This document shows positions 43,390-54,468 of a stretch of 64,000 nucleotides of DNA, piece by piece. Location: positions 364,417,124 to 364,481,123 of the forward strand of contig JAVHZZ010000002.1 of the NCBI GenBank assembly GCA_036250195.1, read 5' to 3'. Position 1 is the first letter of the stretch; each line of letters starts with the position of its first letter. Below the pieces are notes generated by a model that saw only the letters and a program-made list of their open reading frames with translations, had not been told where the DNA came from and ran no database searches. Made by a program: the position numbers and the translations under genes. The stretch is from Mixophyes australis (taxonomy: Eukaryota > Chordata > Amphibia > Anura > Limnodynastidae).

Positions 43390-45613
43390 GCATTGTCCTG
43401 TCCTAATCAGGCTGCCTCTTTCTATAACAAACCACTGACAGCCCTAGACAATACTGCTCCAGCTACCACATATAGTCTCTGATGATCCAAACCCCAGCCA
43501 TGGCACAACTAACATACCTACTACCTGCAAAAGTGCTCCTGCACTGCAGAGCGCCACTGGAGGAAATCTTGTTCCTCTCCCGATTTCCTCCACTATAAAT
43601 TCATCTTTTTATCTTACAGCATTGCCCTTTGAATTCCCAAACAAACTTTCTTCAAATCTTTAATATCCACCCAGTCTTCTAACCCATGTCACCTGTTTGC
43701 CACCTTCAACTCACTTCTCTGCCCATTTGCACATCCTCCCTCATCCTCTCTCACAGCCCATGATTTTGCCACCTATTTTAAAGACAAAATCGACACCATT
43801 CGACAAGATATTTTCTCATGCCAAATTCCACTCACTCCAACCACTCTACCAAATTTTACCTACACTCCTCAATCCACCCTTAATTCATTGTCTCCAGTAA
43901 CTGAAGACGAGGTCTCTGCACTCATCTCAGCATCTCACCATACAGACTGTCCCCTTTACCTTATTCCCTCCCAACTTCTCCACTCCCTCTCCTCCACGGC
44001 ATGACCACCTGTAACTCCTCTCTTTAACCTGTCTCTCTCCACTTGCACATTTCTATCCTCCTTTAAACATGCGCTCATCTCACAAATTCTAAAGAAACCA
44101 TCTCTCGATACAGCCTCTATCTCCAACTAGCGCCATATTTCTTTTCTCCCCTTTGCCTCCACACTGCTTGAGCAATTAGTGTCTCACTTTCTCTCCTCTC
44201 ATTCCATTCTCGACTCTTTACAATCAAGCTTCTGCCCCAAACACTTCACTGAATCTGCTCCCACAAAAGCGATCAATGATCTACTTACTGCAAAATCTAA
44301 GGGTCATTTCTCCATACTTGTTCATCTGGACCTCTCTGCAGCTCTTGACACTGTTTATCGCCTCCATTGGCCTTCATGATACAGTACTTTCCTGGTTCAC
44401 TTCCTACCTATTGAACCGCTCCTTTAGTGTTTCTACCTCCAGCACATCCTCCCCTCCACTCCCACTATCTGTTGGGGTCTCGCAAGGCTCTGTTCTTGGA
44501 CCTTTACTTTTTTTTATTGTACACCTCTTCTCTTGGGGCACTAATTTGCACATTCGGCCTCCAATACCATCTCTATGCTGATGACAGCCTGACCTCTCTC
44601 CTTCTGTACTAACTCGTGTAACCAACTGTCTTTCTGCTATCTCCACATGGATGTTCAAACACTTCCTAAAGCTCAACATGTCCAAAACAGAGCTTATTAT
44701 ATTCCCTCCTGCCAGTGTCACCATCTGCCCTTAAATCTCCCTCACTGTCAATAGCACCACAATTTCCTCAGTCTCCCAAGCCTGATGTCTTGGTGTCACA
44801 CTTGACTCTGCCCTCTGCTTTATTCCTCACATCCAGACTCTCTCTCAGTCCTGTTGACTCCACCTTAAAAACATTGCAAGAATACGCCCTTTTCTTACTC
44901 AACATGGTACCAAAACTCTTCTCCATTCTCTCATCATCTCCCGTCTTGACTGTTGCAACCTCCTGTGATCTGGCATTCCTGACACCCATATATCCACACT
45001 TCAGTCCATCCTAAACGCTGCTGCAAGACTAATCTTCCTCTCTCACTGTATGCTTTGCTAATCCCTACACTGGGTTTCTGTGTCCTCCAGAATCAAATTA
45101 AAATTACCTTTACCTATAAAGCCCTCAACAACACTACCCCTGCATACATCTCAAATATCATATAAAAATACTCTTCCTCCTGCCCTCTTAGATCTACCTC
45201 TGACCTACGCCTTGTCTCGTCTCTCGTAACCACCTCTCACTCCCGCCTACAAGACTTGTCCCGTGCTGCTTACCACACTCGGTCAGACTTTCCCACAGCC
45301 TTCAAATCTTTAGATGCTCTTTTAAAACCCATCTTTTTTTTTTTTTTTTTAGAGGTGACCTTATCCCTGATAACACTATTCACACTAATGCTCCCTCACA
45401 ACAACTGTCCCATTCTACACTCTGAGCCACACTCGTTCTTCTTGTGCCCTCTTCTACTTAGAATGTAAGCTCACTAATGAGTAGGGTCCTTCATACACTT
45501 TGATTTCATGTCTGCGATTATGTTGGCTACCTTGGATGTCACTGTTTTATGTATGACCTGTTTTCCCTACTGCATGGCGCTGCAGAGCCTTACAAATCTA
45601 CGATAATAATAAT
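43390..45613 (+). pseudogene. 5'-truncated L2/CR1-like LINE with broken reverse transcriptase
   Basis: This is a copy-and-paste retroelement remnant. From 43430 a linker region (ALDNTAPATT-like) leads into the reverse transcriptase: ISFLPF and [13 protein letters not shown] near 44140-44210, [10 protein letters not shown] near 44320, WFTSYL near 44395, then [11 protein letters not shown] near 44480-44515. The catalytic YADD is intact at 44574-44585. The C-terminal CR1/L2-type region follows to about 45300. Stops (for example TAG near 44129) and frame changes break the protein. A T17-18 run near 45333 and a tail ACGATAATAATAATC end it. The 5' end with the endonuclease is missing, as is usual for truncated LINEs. 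Confidence 0.88.
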
Positions 45614-46599
45614 CTCAGGTTGGCAATAGCAGAAGAAAACCAGAATGTTGCTTTTTAAATAAAGCATTTTTTTCACATGGGAATTCTTTAAAACCACTGC
45701 GCATGCATGAACTATCTAGGTGGGTCATGCATGCACATATCCCCTGTGACCGGCCTGCAGAGGCTGTACGTTAACCCTTACCACTCCCGGCCAGTATCGC
45801 CGAGGTAGCTGGGTATTGCCATTTCAGCAATGCAAATGACCGGATTTTTATGTCTTCAGTGGCGCCAGAGATCAGTCATCGGTTACTGAGTTTAGTTGGA
45901 CAACTTTGTACTGTCCAGAAGCAGTTTAAAGTGCATATATGCAGGCAAATAGCAATGCAATTAAAAGATAAGAGGACTACTAAAGCCTAGATCACTCCAC
46001 AGAAGTAAGTATAGGTAAAATAAATGGTTCTGTGCAGTCCATAGATACAGCCAGACCAAATAAAGGTTTGTAGTGCATCTGATAAAAGAATGCATACATT
46101 TGATTTAAAAAAAAAAAAAAGTAAAAACAAATCAGAGATTGCCTCTTTAAATAAGGAAATAGTCTATTCTATAAAGGAATCATTTTTCTCACGTGCCTTT
46201 TTGAGAAAAATAAACAGATTGTGCTGTGGAAAAAAAAACCTTGTGAATTCTAGGAAATATGGTAATGTATCCATTATACCCTTTAAATAGAGTAATATAA
46301 CGTGATTTTATTTTTGTTGACGCTAAAGCTGCAAGCTAGTAAATAGAAGGCTTAATTATTCAAATTGTTTTTTTAAAAAAATGCTGCCCTTCAGTAGAGC
46401 CTGAACTGCCTGTGTGAATACTTCCATAAACTGTGACTGCAAATTGAGTTAGATCATTTAAAGCACAGTCTGTGTATCCTTCCAGGAAGGTGACATATGT
46501 AGGTTACCCTTAAATTATATTATAGTCAACACATTTTCCCTATTTAGAACGGCGCACATATTTTATTTTTCTTAGGGAATTAGGAATTATTTTTAGCTA
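45614..46599. other. Unassigned
   Basis: No recognisable repeat termini or exon. A-rich runs near 46108 and 46230 only. Confidence 0.4.
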
Positions 46600-46800
46600 T
46601 CTATATCATTTTCCTATCCCCCAGGCAGATGTAAAAGGAGATCTTGAAACGATAAACGAGAAATTCCAATCATCCATTCCAGACAAAGGTCTTGGAGTCT
46701 AAAAGCGTCATTATTGTCACTTGAATATTATTACCATAATCCGTGACGGCAAAAGTCCTCCTTAGATAATTATAGATGGCACAGTGTGGGTTATATACTA
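46600..46800 (+). other. Candidate conserved element or terminal exon
   Basis: TTTTCCTATCCCCCAG at 46609-46624 is a good splice acceptor; the 26 codons after it (ADVKGDLETINEKF...) stay open to a TAA near 46703. The following 100 bp is AT-rich and nonrepetitive with ATTA and TAATTA motifs, in the style of vertebrate conserved noncoding elements. Nothing here matches the repeats around it. Function is not established. Confidence 0.2.
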
Positions 46801-46884
46801 ACGGAGGTGTCCGTATTTATGGAATGATAGCATAGGCCTGTGCCTTGGCAGCAGAATTACATTGATGGGACTCTGCTAATATTG

Positions 46885-47015
46885 TATTATTTATTAACAT
46901 TCATTTATATATAGCATCAGCATACTCCATAGCGCTTTATAATCTGGGGACAAACAGAGTAATAAACCAACAACAGATGATAAGAGTGACTGGCTCGCAA
47001 GCTTACAATCCATAT
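46885..47015 (-). mobile_element. SINE or LINE 3'-end fragment, antisense
   Basis: ATATATAGCATCAGCATACTCCATAGCGCTTTATAATC is the reverse of the GCGCT-type 3' end, followed by GCAAGCTTACAATCC, the reverse of the GACTGTAAGCT motif of the SINE body. Confidence 0.6.
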
Positions 47016-47335
47016 TTCATTATTTGTATTTATTTGTTTTCTATCTAGTATACTAATAATGTATTTATATATTATAAATATTTCATTATAGGCCAAATCA
47101 TTTCCACGCTTTAGTTTCATAGCCTTTGAATGGGGTGGCACAGGAAAAAGGTCTGGAGGGCACAAAATGTAAATACTTGCACATACAAAATTGCACATTG
47201 TAGTAATTCATAGCAATCAATCAGACACTTCTTGCATAGATAGTTCATAGGTGGGGGTGGGAAGGGGGCAAGGCCGGTGCTGGCATCTCTATCGCTCCCT
47301 GCTGGTGATTGCACATGCACAGTGAAGTCCCTTTG

Positions 47336-47470
47336 CATACCTCCCAATGTACAAACTCTGCCCACAAATGGGCAAATTTCTATAACACTTCACCCACTTT
47401 TCTGTTGAACACCACCCTTATGTGTCCCGCAAATCAGGATGTCCCACCAAAATTGGGACAGTTGGGAGTA
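47336..47470. mobile_element. Miniature element of the CATACCTCCCAAC family
   Basis: It begins CATACCTCCCAATGTACA and ends GGGACAGTTGGGAG, inverted and matching the family. The target duplication was not resolved. Confidence 0.7.
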
Positions 47471-47827
47471 GGTTGGGAATCGTTTGATGTTTCATTGGAA
47501 TCATCCGTTAGATGGAATGTTGGTAGTTGGAATCAGAAGATGACTGCAGATCACGGCCCCAGCGGTGCCAGAAGGGATCAGACAGTTACTTCTGTTGCCA
47601 AATTGGACAGTAATTCTGTTGAGTGCTTGTGCCTAGTAGCAAGATCTGCCCGTGTGTGGCTAGCTTACGATGCAGGAAATATCTTATGACAGCAATAAGA
47701 GCCCCAGCAACAGTTTATTCTCTAGAATACTCACAGTATGCTAATGCTATTCTTCCCTGAATGGGGTAACCACCTTGTGTGCGTCAAATAATGTTTGCAC
47801 AGTCATGTTTTGCTGTGCTGCACTGCA

Positions 47828-48035
47828 TGATAAGATCCTCTGGGAGATCGTAGAGGGGGGGGTGAACACCAACTGCAGAGGGAGGCAGAGTGCGGCAAAT
47901 TGAGTCATGTGTGCCCCCATCTTGCTCACTTCTCTGGGAAGTTAGCTGGATTCGGGAGAATGGCCTGCTCTCCTGTGACTCCAGGAGACCTACCTGGAAT
48001 TCTGAACTCTCCAGGAAATTCCGGGAGAGTGGACA
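47828..48035. mobile_element. Degraded CATACTTGCCAAC miniature element
   Basis: The right part, TTCCGGGAGAGTGGACAAGTATG-like text ending at about 48035, and the internal CTGGGAGATC match the family. The left end is too diverged to place and no target duplication was seen. Confidence 0.55.
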
Positions 48036-48864
48036 AGTATGTTATAAGCAGTACAAGACAATGAAACTAGAACTTTAATAGTAGTTCAACTAACAGCACA
48101 GTTTTTCCCCACCATTATCCTATTGCTGTTCAGTTTCACATAAAATGCCGTCAGACTATTCTAAAGACAGTTGAATAATTGCTCAATGACAGCTGGAAAT
48201 CTATTTGAAATCTCAAAATGCACAGAGCTAGAAAATATATTAAAAAGCAAAGCTCTGAGAGACGTGTACGTTCTGGGACAAGTAGCTGCAAATAAGAGCC
48301 GTTTATACTTTGACATTTTTTCTTTGGGGCTCTGTTTTTTTTTTTCCTAATTAGCTGCACAGTTCAATTAATAATCCCTTCATTATTATTTCTCCACTGG
48401 TGGTACAATAACCATTAAACAAAACAGCTTGACCTTGCAGTAAGACACCGTTTCTAAGGATCCTGGAGGTAACATTGTTATAGGAAAAGTGTTGACGTAA
48501 TCTCCCCTTAATCTAACGCTTAAAGAAGACTTTCACCTTCAGAAACATGTGATGTCCAGGCAGAATTGTTTTCTTTTTTTTGTTGCTTTTAAAAGTAACT
48601 GCAGATTTGCTATGTAAATTCAATTGTATTGAAAGCGCATTTCTGAGCTAACCTGCTGTATCCAGGAACAACAGTTATTAAAAAATCTGCCTCGGACATT
48701 GGGGGAATCTAGTAAAGAGTTATTTTGTGCATCACTTTCTTTATTGCCCAAATTCTCTATCTTCACCTGTGTCCCCCAGTCTACAGCTTATTCTCTGCTT
48801 AATAAGCAGAGAATGAGGTGGAATGGGGGCAGCCGACTCCCACATTATGTGACCTCTCTGGACT
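48036..48864. other. Unassigned, unique-looking AT-rich sequence
   Basis: 48150-48400 contains several homeodomain-like sites (CCTAATTAGC, TCAATTAATAATC) and no repeat signature; it could be conserved noncoding DNA. Nothing else. Confidence 0.3.
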
Positions 48865-48872
48865 GGGCACAG

Positions 48873-49196
48873 CAGTGCCGTAACTAGCTATTTTGGTGCA
48901 GACAGGGCACCGGCGCCCCCCATCTCAGGGGGAAAGGGGAGAGAGAGAGAGAAACTTACAAGACTTTGATGCTTCAGCCCTTAAGTTCCGCCGTGGAACG
49001 CAAGCGCGTTCCACGGCGGAACTTAAGGGCTGAAGCATCAAAGTCTTGTAAGTTTCTCTTTCTCTCTCTCTCTCTCTCTCTCTTCAGCCCTTAATCGTAA
49101 CTTAAGGGCTGAAGGTATGGAGGCAGGTAGCGGGCGGCTGCTGCGCCCCCTTGGCCTTGCGCCCTGGGCGGCGGCACCACCCTAGTTATGGCCCTG
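48873..49196. mobile_element. hAT miniature element with a near-perfect 97-bp inner palindrome
   Basis: The ends CAGTGCCGTAACTAG and CTAGTTATGGCCCTG belong to the CAGRGCCGTAACTAG family. The flanks GGGCACAG (48865-48872) and CGGCACAG (49197-49204) agree at 7 of 8 positions. The interior holds a palindrome at 48956-49052 with arms of about 45 bp centred on AACGCAAGCGCGTT, followed by a CT-rich tract and a short repeat of the arm motif TTAAGGGCTGAAG. Confidence 0.88.
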
Positions 49197-49204
49197 CGGC
49201 ACAG

Positions 49205-50314
49205 GACATACCTGGAGGAGAAGGACTGAGTGCTTTGGGCTTTCCCTTCTTTCTCTGTGTGGCCCCTTTTGAAGGCTGGAGGGCTGCACACATGGCACTA
49301 CACTCATGTCAAGTTACCCATCACTGTGATGAGTAATCTTAATTCAAGGGAATTGTGTCGATTTTTGAACAATTTGAAACTGGTATTTTGACCAATGTTG
49401 CTTTTTACAAATCATGCAATCATTCCCATTAATTTCAATGGCCCACACATTTCAGTAGGATTTCCAGCATATGTGCTGCATACAGAAAGTCCCAACAATT
49501 GAATGGTCTTTTAATGTGAATGGCAAAAGAGCCAGTTGATATTTTTTTTTATTGTTCTCTACTTTATTGTATTATCAACAATAGTGAGCATCAATCTCTT
49601 TCCATTTGTAACAGCATGTTCCCATCACATCTGCTTTGTTCAAAACTGTTGTGAACTATGTAACCCATTATATTTCTATTTATGTATCTCTGTAAAACCT
49701 AAGTAAAGAGAAATTTAAAAAAAAAAAATGTAGCTTAATTAAAGTCTATTTGATCACCTGTTCAAAACTCAGCAGCACACTGTAGTCATTTGGATGTCAA
49801 GAAAGTACTTGCTTTACCCACATATGTAACTATGGTAACAAGATGATTGTCTTTATTGTTACATATGTTGCTAAGGAAAATCCGTTATTAACAACTTATC
49901 TGTCAAATGGTAGCTACAGTCAGTTTCTGAGATTTCAACAGACAACTTAAGGAATAAGTCATATTTAAAGTGCTAGGAGTTACTCCAGTAACTTATCGTA
50001 CGTAGTAAATTTAGGCAAAATTATTGAGTGGAGTTGCCCTTTCTATAAATGTCACTTGAACTCATGGAAGTGGTTCCATATTTATTGCAGACAAAACCAC
50101 AAAGCTCAGCTTACAAACTAATTTTTCTGAGAATACTAACTAACGACCCTATTTCTGCTTATGTAAAGTGCTGTATATAGTAAAACAACATGTCTAAGAT
50201 AATCAGTTTGGTAAATCCACCATAGTTTTTCCAAGTCTCTTCAGCAACTGTCGCAAACCATGTACAAAGCTCATTACTGATCACTCTGATCTGTACATTT
50301 CATAGCCACCAACA
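49205..50314. other. Unassigned
   Basis: No exon, repeat terminus or tandem structure was recognised. An A9 run at about 49720 may be a retroposon tail. Confidence 0.4.
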
Positions 50315-50322
50315 TTCATACC

Positions 50323-50436
50323 TAGAGTTGTCTACTTACTGGAATGTCTGGGAGGCTCCCAAATGGAGACACTGCTCTCGGGGGCTTAACGATGTGATTC
50401 TCCCCGGAGGGGAGGAAAGAAAAGTTGGCAAGTATG
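50323..50436. mobile_element. Short copy of the CATACTTGCCAAC miniature element
   Basis: TTCATACC is duplicated exactly at 50315-50322 and 50437-50444. The right end AAGTTGGCAAGTATG is well kept, the left end is degenerate, and about 170 bp of the interior is missing compared with the longer copies. Confidence 0.8.
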
Positions 50437-50469
50437 TTCATACCAGCATGCATGGTTAAGCAACAACTA

Positions 50470-50796
50470 CATACTTGCCAACTCTCCCAGAATGTCCGGG
50501 AGACTCCCGCATTTTGTGAGAGTCTCACGGACTCCCGGGAGAGTGTGGTAATCTCCCGGATCTGCCCACTTCACTAGGAAGTGCTCCCTTCCTATTGAAG
50601 TGGGCAGAATTCGGTCCCAAACGCAGCGATTCCCGGTGAATCGTGGCGTTTGGCCCTGGCTGTTAAATGACGCATTTGCGTCATTACACCACGTGGGCGA
50701 GTCCAAAATGATGCACATTTTGGAGCCCCGCCCCCATCACGTCCACCTACCCCGGCAGGCTTCCGGGAAACCAACTTTCTAATGTTGGTAAGTATG
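50470..50796. mobile_element. CATACTTGCCAAC miniature element, long copy
   Basis: The ends are CATACTTGCCAACTCTCCC and ATGTTGGTAAGTATG. The flanks AACAACTA (50462-50469) and GACAACTA (50797-50804) agree at 7 of 8 positions. It lies 33 bp from the short copy of the same family. Confidence 0.85.
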
Positions 50797-50804
50797 GACA
50801 ACTA

Positions 50805-52772
50805 GCGCCAACTTTCTTCCAGCCCACACTAACTTCTACTTCGACTTCACTAATTTCTAACTATATGGATTTCTTGCTGCCTATTAAATATATGGGATAA
50901 TATATTTCCTCCTACTTTAATATTATAAAAATACTACAAGTCAAAAAGTAATTTCACAATCATTTAATGGTGTCCAGGTGTTTAATACAGGTCACAGAAA
51001 TCTGAAGGGACTTCTAATATGCTTAATTATTTACACACTAATAAACACTGACGTGCAAAAATTTTAAAAAAAGATCACAATTTATAAGCAATTACATGAG
51101 ACCTTGTCATTTTGCAAAAATATTACTTACAGGAGTTTATACATATATTCATAACACTTGAGTATTATATGGCAATAAAGTGCTGACAACACCCAAGGAA
51201 GGTATTGTACTGCACAATCCACTTTCTTCTGAACAAACTGCTGGCAAAGTAGGTCAGGGGCCCTGTGTCATTCAGGGTTGTACTTCACTGGAGATAAAAA
51301 GCTCCTCACACGTTACTTCTAAAGATAGCACCCTGGGCTCCCATTGGCTGAAATATCATTTAGCTGCAGGTGAAGGACAGAATTATGCATGAGATCTAAC
51401 GAAGAATAAATTATTTAGATAGAGTAATTCATGTTTGTCTCCCACAGAATTGTCATCACACAGCATACAGTCATTTGCTCAGTTGGTGGCCTGGTGTAAA
51501 AAAATAAATAAATAAAAAAATGGTTAACTCATTCATTACTTGACGGGTCTGCAAAATAATACAGAACCAGACTGGCTTTGGGTCATAATTAGGATGTAGC
51601 ATCTCCTAAAGTACCTTAACTTAAATCATGTTTTTGAAACTTGAGATCCAGCATTTACAATTGTCAGGTTCTATACTGTGTTTTTAACAGTTTGGGGGAC
51701 ATTTATGAAAGCAGCGTTCACAGGTAATTGTGCCACATAAGGTATTTTATTTATACCCTGTATACATTTAGACATGTGAAAATGTGCCAAAATCGGCTAA
51801 ACCCTGAACTGCCAAACCCCGCCCTGATCTTCCCAAACTCCGCCCTGATCCACGCTGAACTGTTTGTTTGAAACTCCACCCACCTTTGTATAAGCCCCAA
51901 CCCTTTTGGGGTTCGTATATCGGGACAGTTGGGAAATATGGGTCATTGTAAGGAACCTGTACTAGAAAAATTACAGCTGGCATCTAATTGGTTGATATGG
52001 ACAACAGCAGTGTTCTCTTGGGAATAACACAACCTCTAGTATCATTATAAGTTATTGAGAAGATCAGCCTTTTAGTAACACGAACAGGAGCAGGTAAATG
52101 TAGAGCAATACCAGATAGGTCCCTAGCTAGTCATAGATTGCTTCCAAATATACTTCTTTAGTAGCCCCTGACAATATCTAGCATTTAGTCTGGCTCGGTA
52201 TTAGGAGATACAATCCAGTTGCTTTCTTTTTCCTCTGTAAATACATTACCAACAACAGTTGTCTATCCATTTGTTGCATTGTAATGCCACAGTCAGTAGA
52301 GGTAGGGACCTTAACCATCTAGGAACCTCATCCATGTTACGCCATTTGAAGCGAGTTCAGGGAAAGCTTTTGTGAAAATCAGAAAGTTATGCTAAAAAAT
52401 AACAACAAGCAGTCCATCATCAGCTACCTCCCTTCTCTCCGCTAGATCCCAGCACCTGCAATCTACACCCCCAACACCTTCATCATCAATATTCTCACAA
52501 GTGATGGGAGTTAGTCCTGCATCCAAGTTTGATGCAGGACTAACATATATATTTAAGAATCTATTCTATAAACTGAATTGAGAAGAAGATGGACAATTCC
52601 TTCTGCTGTGTGGTGTGGTTGGAGTAGGACTATTGGTCTATCTCATTTCAATCTCTCTGTCTAATGTTATCTCAACAACACTGTGTGTCTGCAATGCTAA
52701 CCACTGTACATATAATATATTTATATACCTATTTATTATTGATCAGAGAAGACCTGTACTGCAAGTTACCTT
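50805..52772. other. Unassigned apart from the miniature element at 51752
   Basis: 52290-52500 has a possible remnant of the hAT transposase gene: AGGGACCTTAACCATCTAGGAACCTC and TTACGCCATTT resemble the BED-finger segment at 32980-33030 of the intact element, and CAACACCTTCATCATCAATATTC resembles the acidic region. Otherwise nothing was recognised. Confidence 0.35.
51752..51940. mobile_element. Miniature element of the CATACCTCCCAAC family, degraded
   Basis: TACATTTAGACATG near the left end and CGGGACAGTTGGGAAATATG at the right match the family in order. The exact left end is uncertain. Confidence 0.65.
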
Positions 52773-53160
52773 ATACCGCTTTCATGCTGCCACCCAGGCA
52801 ATATCCCCGGTATACGAACCCGGGATATTGCCGGGGGGCAGAGGCTCCTGCGGAGTCAAACTCCCTAGTAGACTGCATTCATACTGAACACGGGTCTGCC
52901 CGGTGTCTCCATGGCAACATCACAAGAGGAGCTCTGATTGGCTCCTCTTGTGATATGTTTTTTGTTTTTTTTTTGCACCATTCATAGTGCAGGCTTCCCG
53001 GAGCAGACCCGGGAATTACCCCACCAAAAGACCCGGGTCTAATTCCCGAGTCTGATGACCCGGGAATTAGATCTGGTCCCACTCATACTGCCCTCGACCT
53101 GGGTCGTCTGGGCTTGCCCTGGCAAAAACTTGGGTTTTTGATGCAGTATGAATGGGGTAT
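52773..53160. mobile_element. Miniature inverted-repeat element with CCCGGGTC motifs
   Basis: The left TACCGCTTTCATGCTGCC and right GCAGTATGAATGGGGTA are inverted with mismatches. The interior repeats CCCGGGAATTA and ACCCGGGTC and has a hairpin CAAGAGGAGCTCTGATTG / GGCTCCTCTTG. TTA-like flanks suggest Harbinger, unproven. Confidence 0.65.
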
Positions 53161-53223
53161 TAGAGTTTTGTCAATCACTGGCTTTGTTCACCCAGGCATT
53201 TGGATCTTTTTTTTTCTCTAAAG

Positions 53224-54468
53224 CTGGGTACACACCTGTGCAATCTTATTTCAGATGCAATGTCTGTAGCGATTTCACCAATGATTGAAGTCCAGATGAG
53301 CATGCCGATTCATTCACACCTACACTATTTACCTTCAGATCTGTGATCTTCATCTCTCATAACCATCTGCTGAGAAGATTGTGCCTCTGTACAAAGATAT
53401 CTGTCTATGCTGCATGTTGTGAGCGCGTACACACTTCCACATTTGCCCGACATCGTTCCATCGATGATTGTGATTTTTTGGAAGTTTAGAAAACCAAATC
53501 AACAGATGCGATGTGTTTTAGTATGATAAAACATGATTGTGGTAATGGACACACTCCTGCAGTATCTGTGTTATGACCATGGCTACTAGATGAGCCCTTA
53601 AAACCAAGCTATTAGAGGTCTTCACCTTTAGCAGCCACTTTTCCCCTAGAACTGTTGTTGTTCGGAGGTAGTCAAATGCCCCCAGGACTTAGGCTGTAGG
53701 GTAGTAAAGGCTTATCAATATAACCGCGGTACAGGATGGAGGTAAACGAAATACTGGAAGCTGATATCCGGGACAGCCCAGGGTCGAGGGTCAGAAGCAA
53801 GCAAGGAAGGTCGTGAAACAGGCCAGAGGTCGGTATCGGCAGCAAACAGAGGAGTCCAGGAAAAGGCAAAGGTCAAAAGGTCACAACCGTGGAAGCAGAG
53901 TCCAATAAACAAACCAAGGGTCACAACGGGTTAACAATCTAAGGACAGGAAAAGTATCCAATAGCAGGTCAGCAATTTGGGCAGCACACAATCTCTATAA
54001 CCGGCAGGGAGGCTAAGCCCTCTCTGCCTTAAATACTTTGATGAACCAATCAGAAAAAGGGGAGGCGCTGGGAAGTCAATCAGCCCAGGAGGCTGCTAAT
54101 AAATTACTATAGGCTGCATGGGACATAAGCAACAACCCTGGAAAAAGTATAATATATAAATTGGGCAATACTATAAAAACAAAAACTGGATCCCTAAGTG
54201 CGACATATAGAACTACTTGCGCACGCGCCCCGGCTATAGATCATGCTGGGACGTGGCACTATTAGCAGAGATCGCCCCGACCGTTGTCCTGGCAACTGTC
54301 AGGATGGAAGGGATATGGCGTCCCAGTCATCATGGTGACGGCCAGGACACATCTGGGAAGAAAGCAGAGAGTCGCGGCGGTTCAGGTCACCGCCGCAGCT
54401 CATAACAATCTGATCAAACGGCCATGAATCGTGTGATTTGCACGATAATTGCATAGGTGTGTACCCAG
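53224..54468. mobile_element. Terminal-inverted-repeat element split by a solo LTR
   Basis: The ends CTGGGTACACACCTGTGC and (complement) CTGGGTACACACCTATGC are inverted. Without the 839-bp LTR and one 5-bp duplication the element is about 400 bp and noncoding. GATTGAAG and CGATTCA-type motifs fill it. The family was not recognised beyond that. Confidence 0.75.
53569..54407. mobile_element. Solo LTR of a retrotransposon, nested
   Basis: It starts TGTTATGA and ends TCATAACA, giving the TG...CA termini of LTRs plus an 8-bp inverted repeat. A perfect 5-bp target duplication ATCTG (53564-53568, 54408-54412) flanks it. The length of 839 bp and the lack of coding motifs fit a solo LTR left by recombination. 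The right part is GC-rich (54215-54400). Orientation and superfamily (Gypsy or endogenous retrovirus) cannot be decided here. Confidence 0.8.

Noticed and set aside
53569..54407. Hidden coding gene in the GC-rich part near 54217-54405
   Set aside because: The 62-codon frame lies inside the solo LTR and matches no retroviral or host domain.
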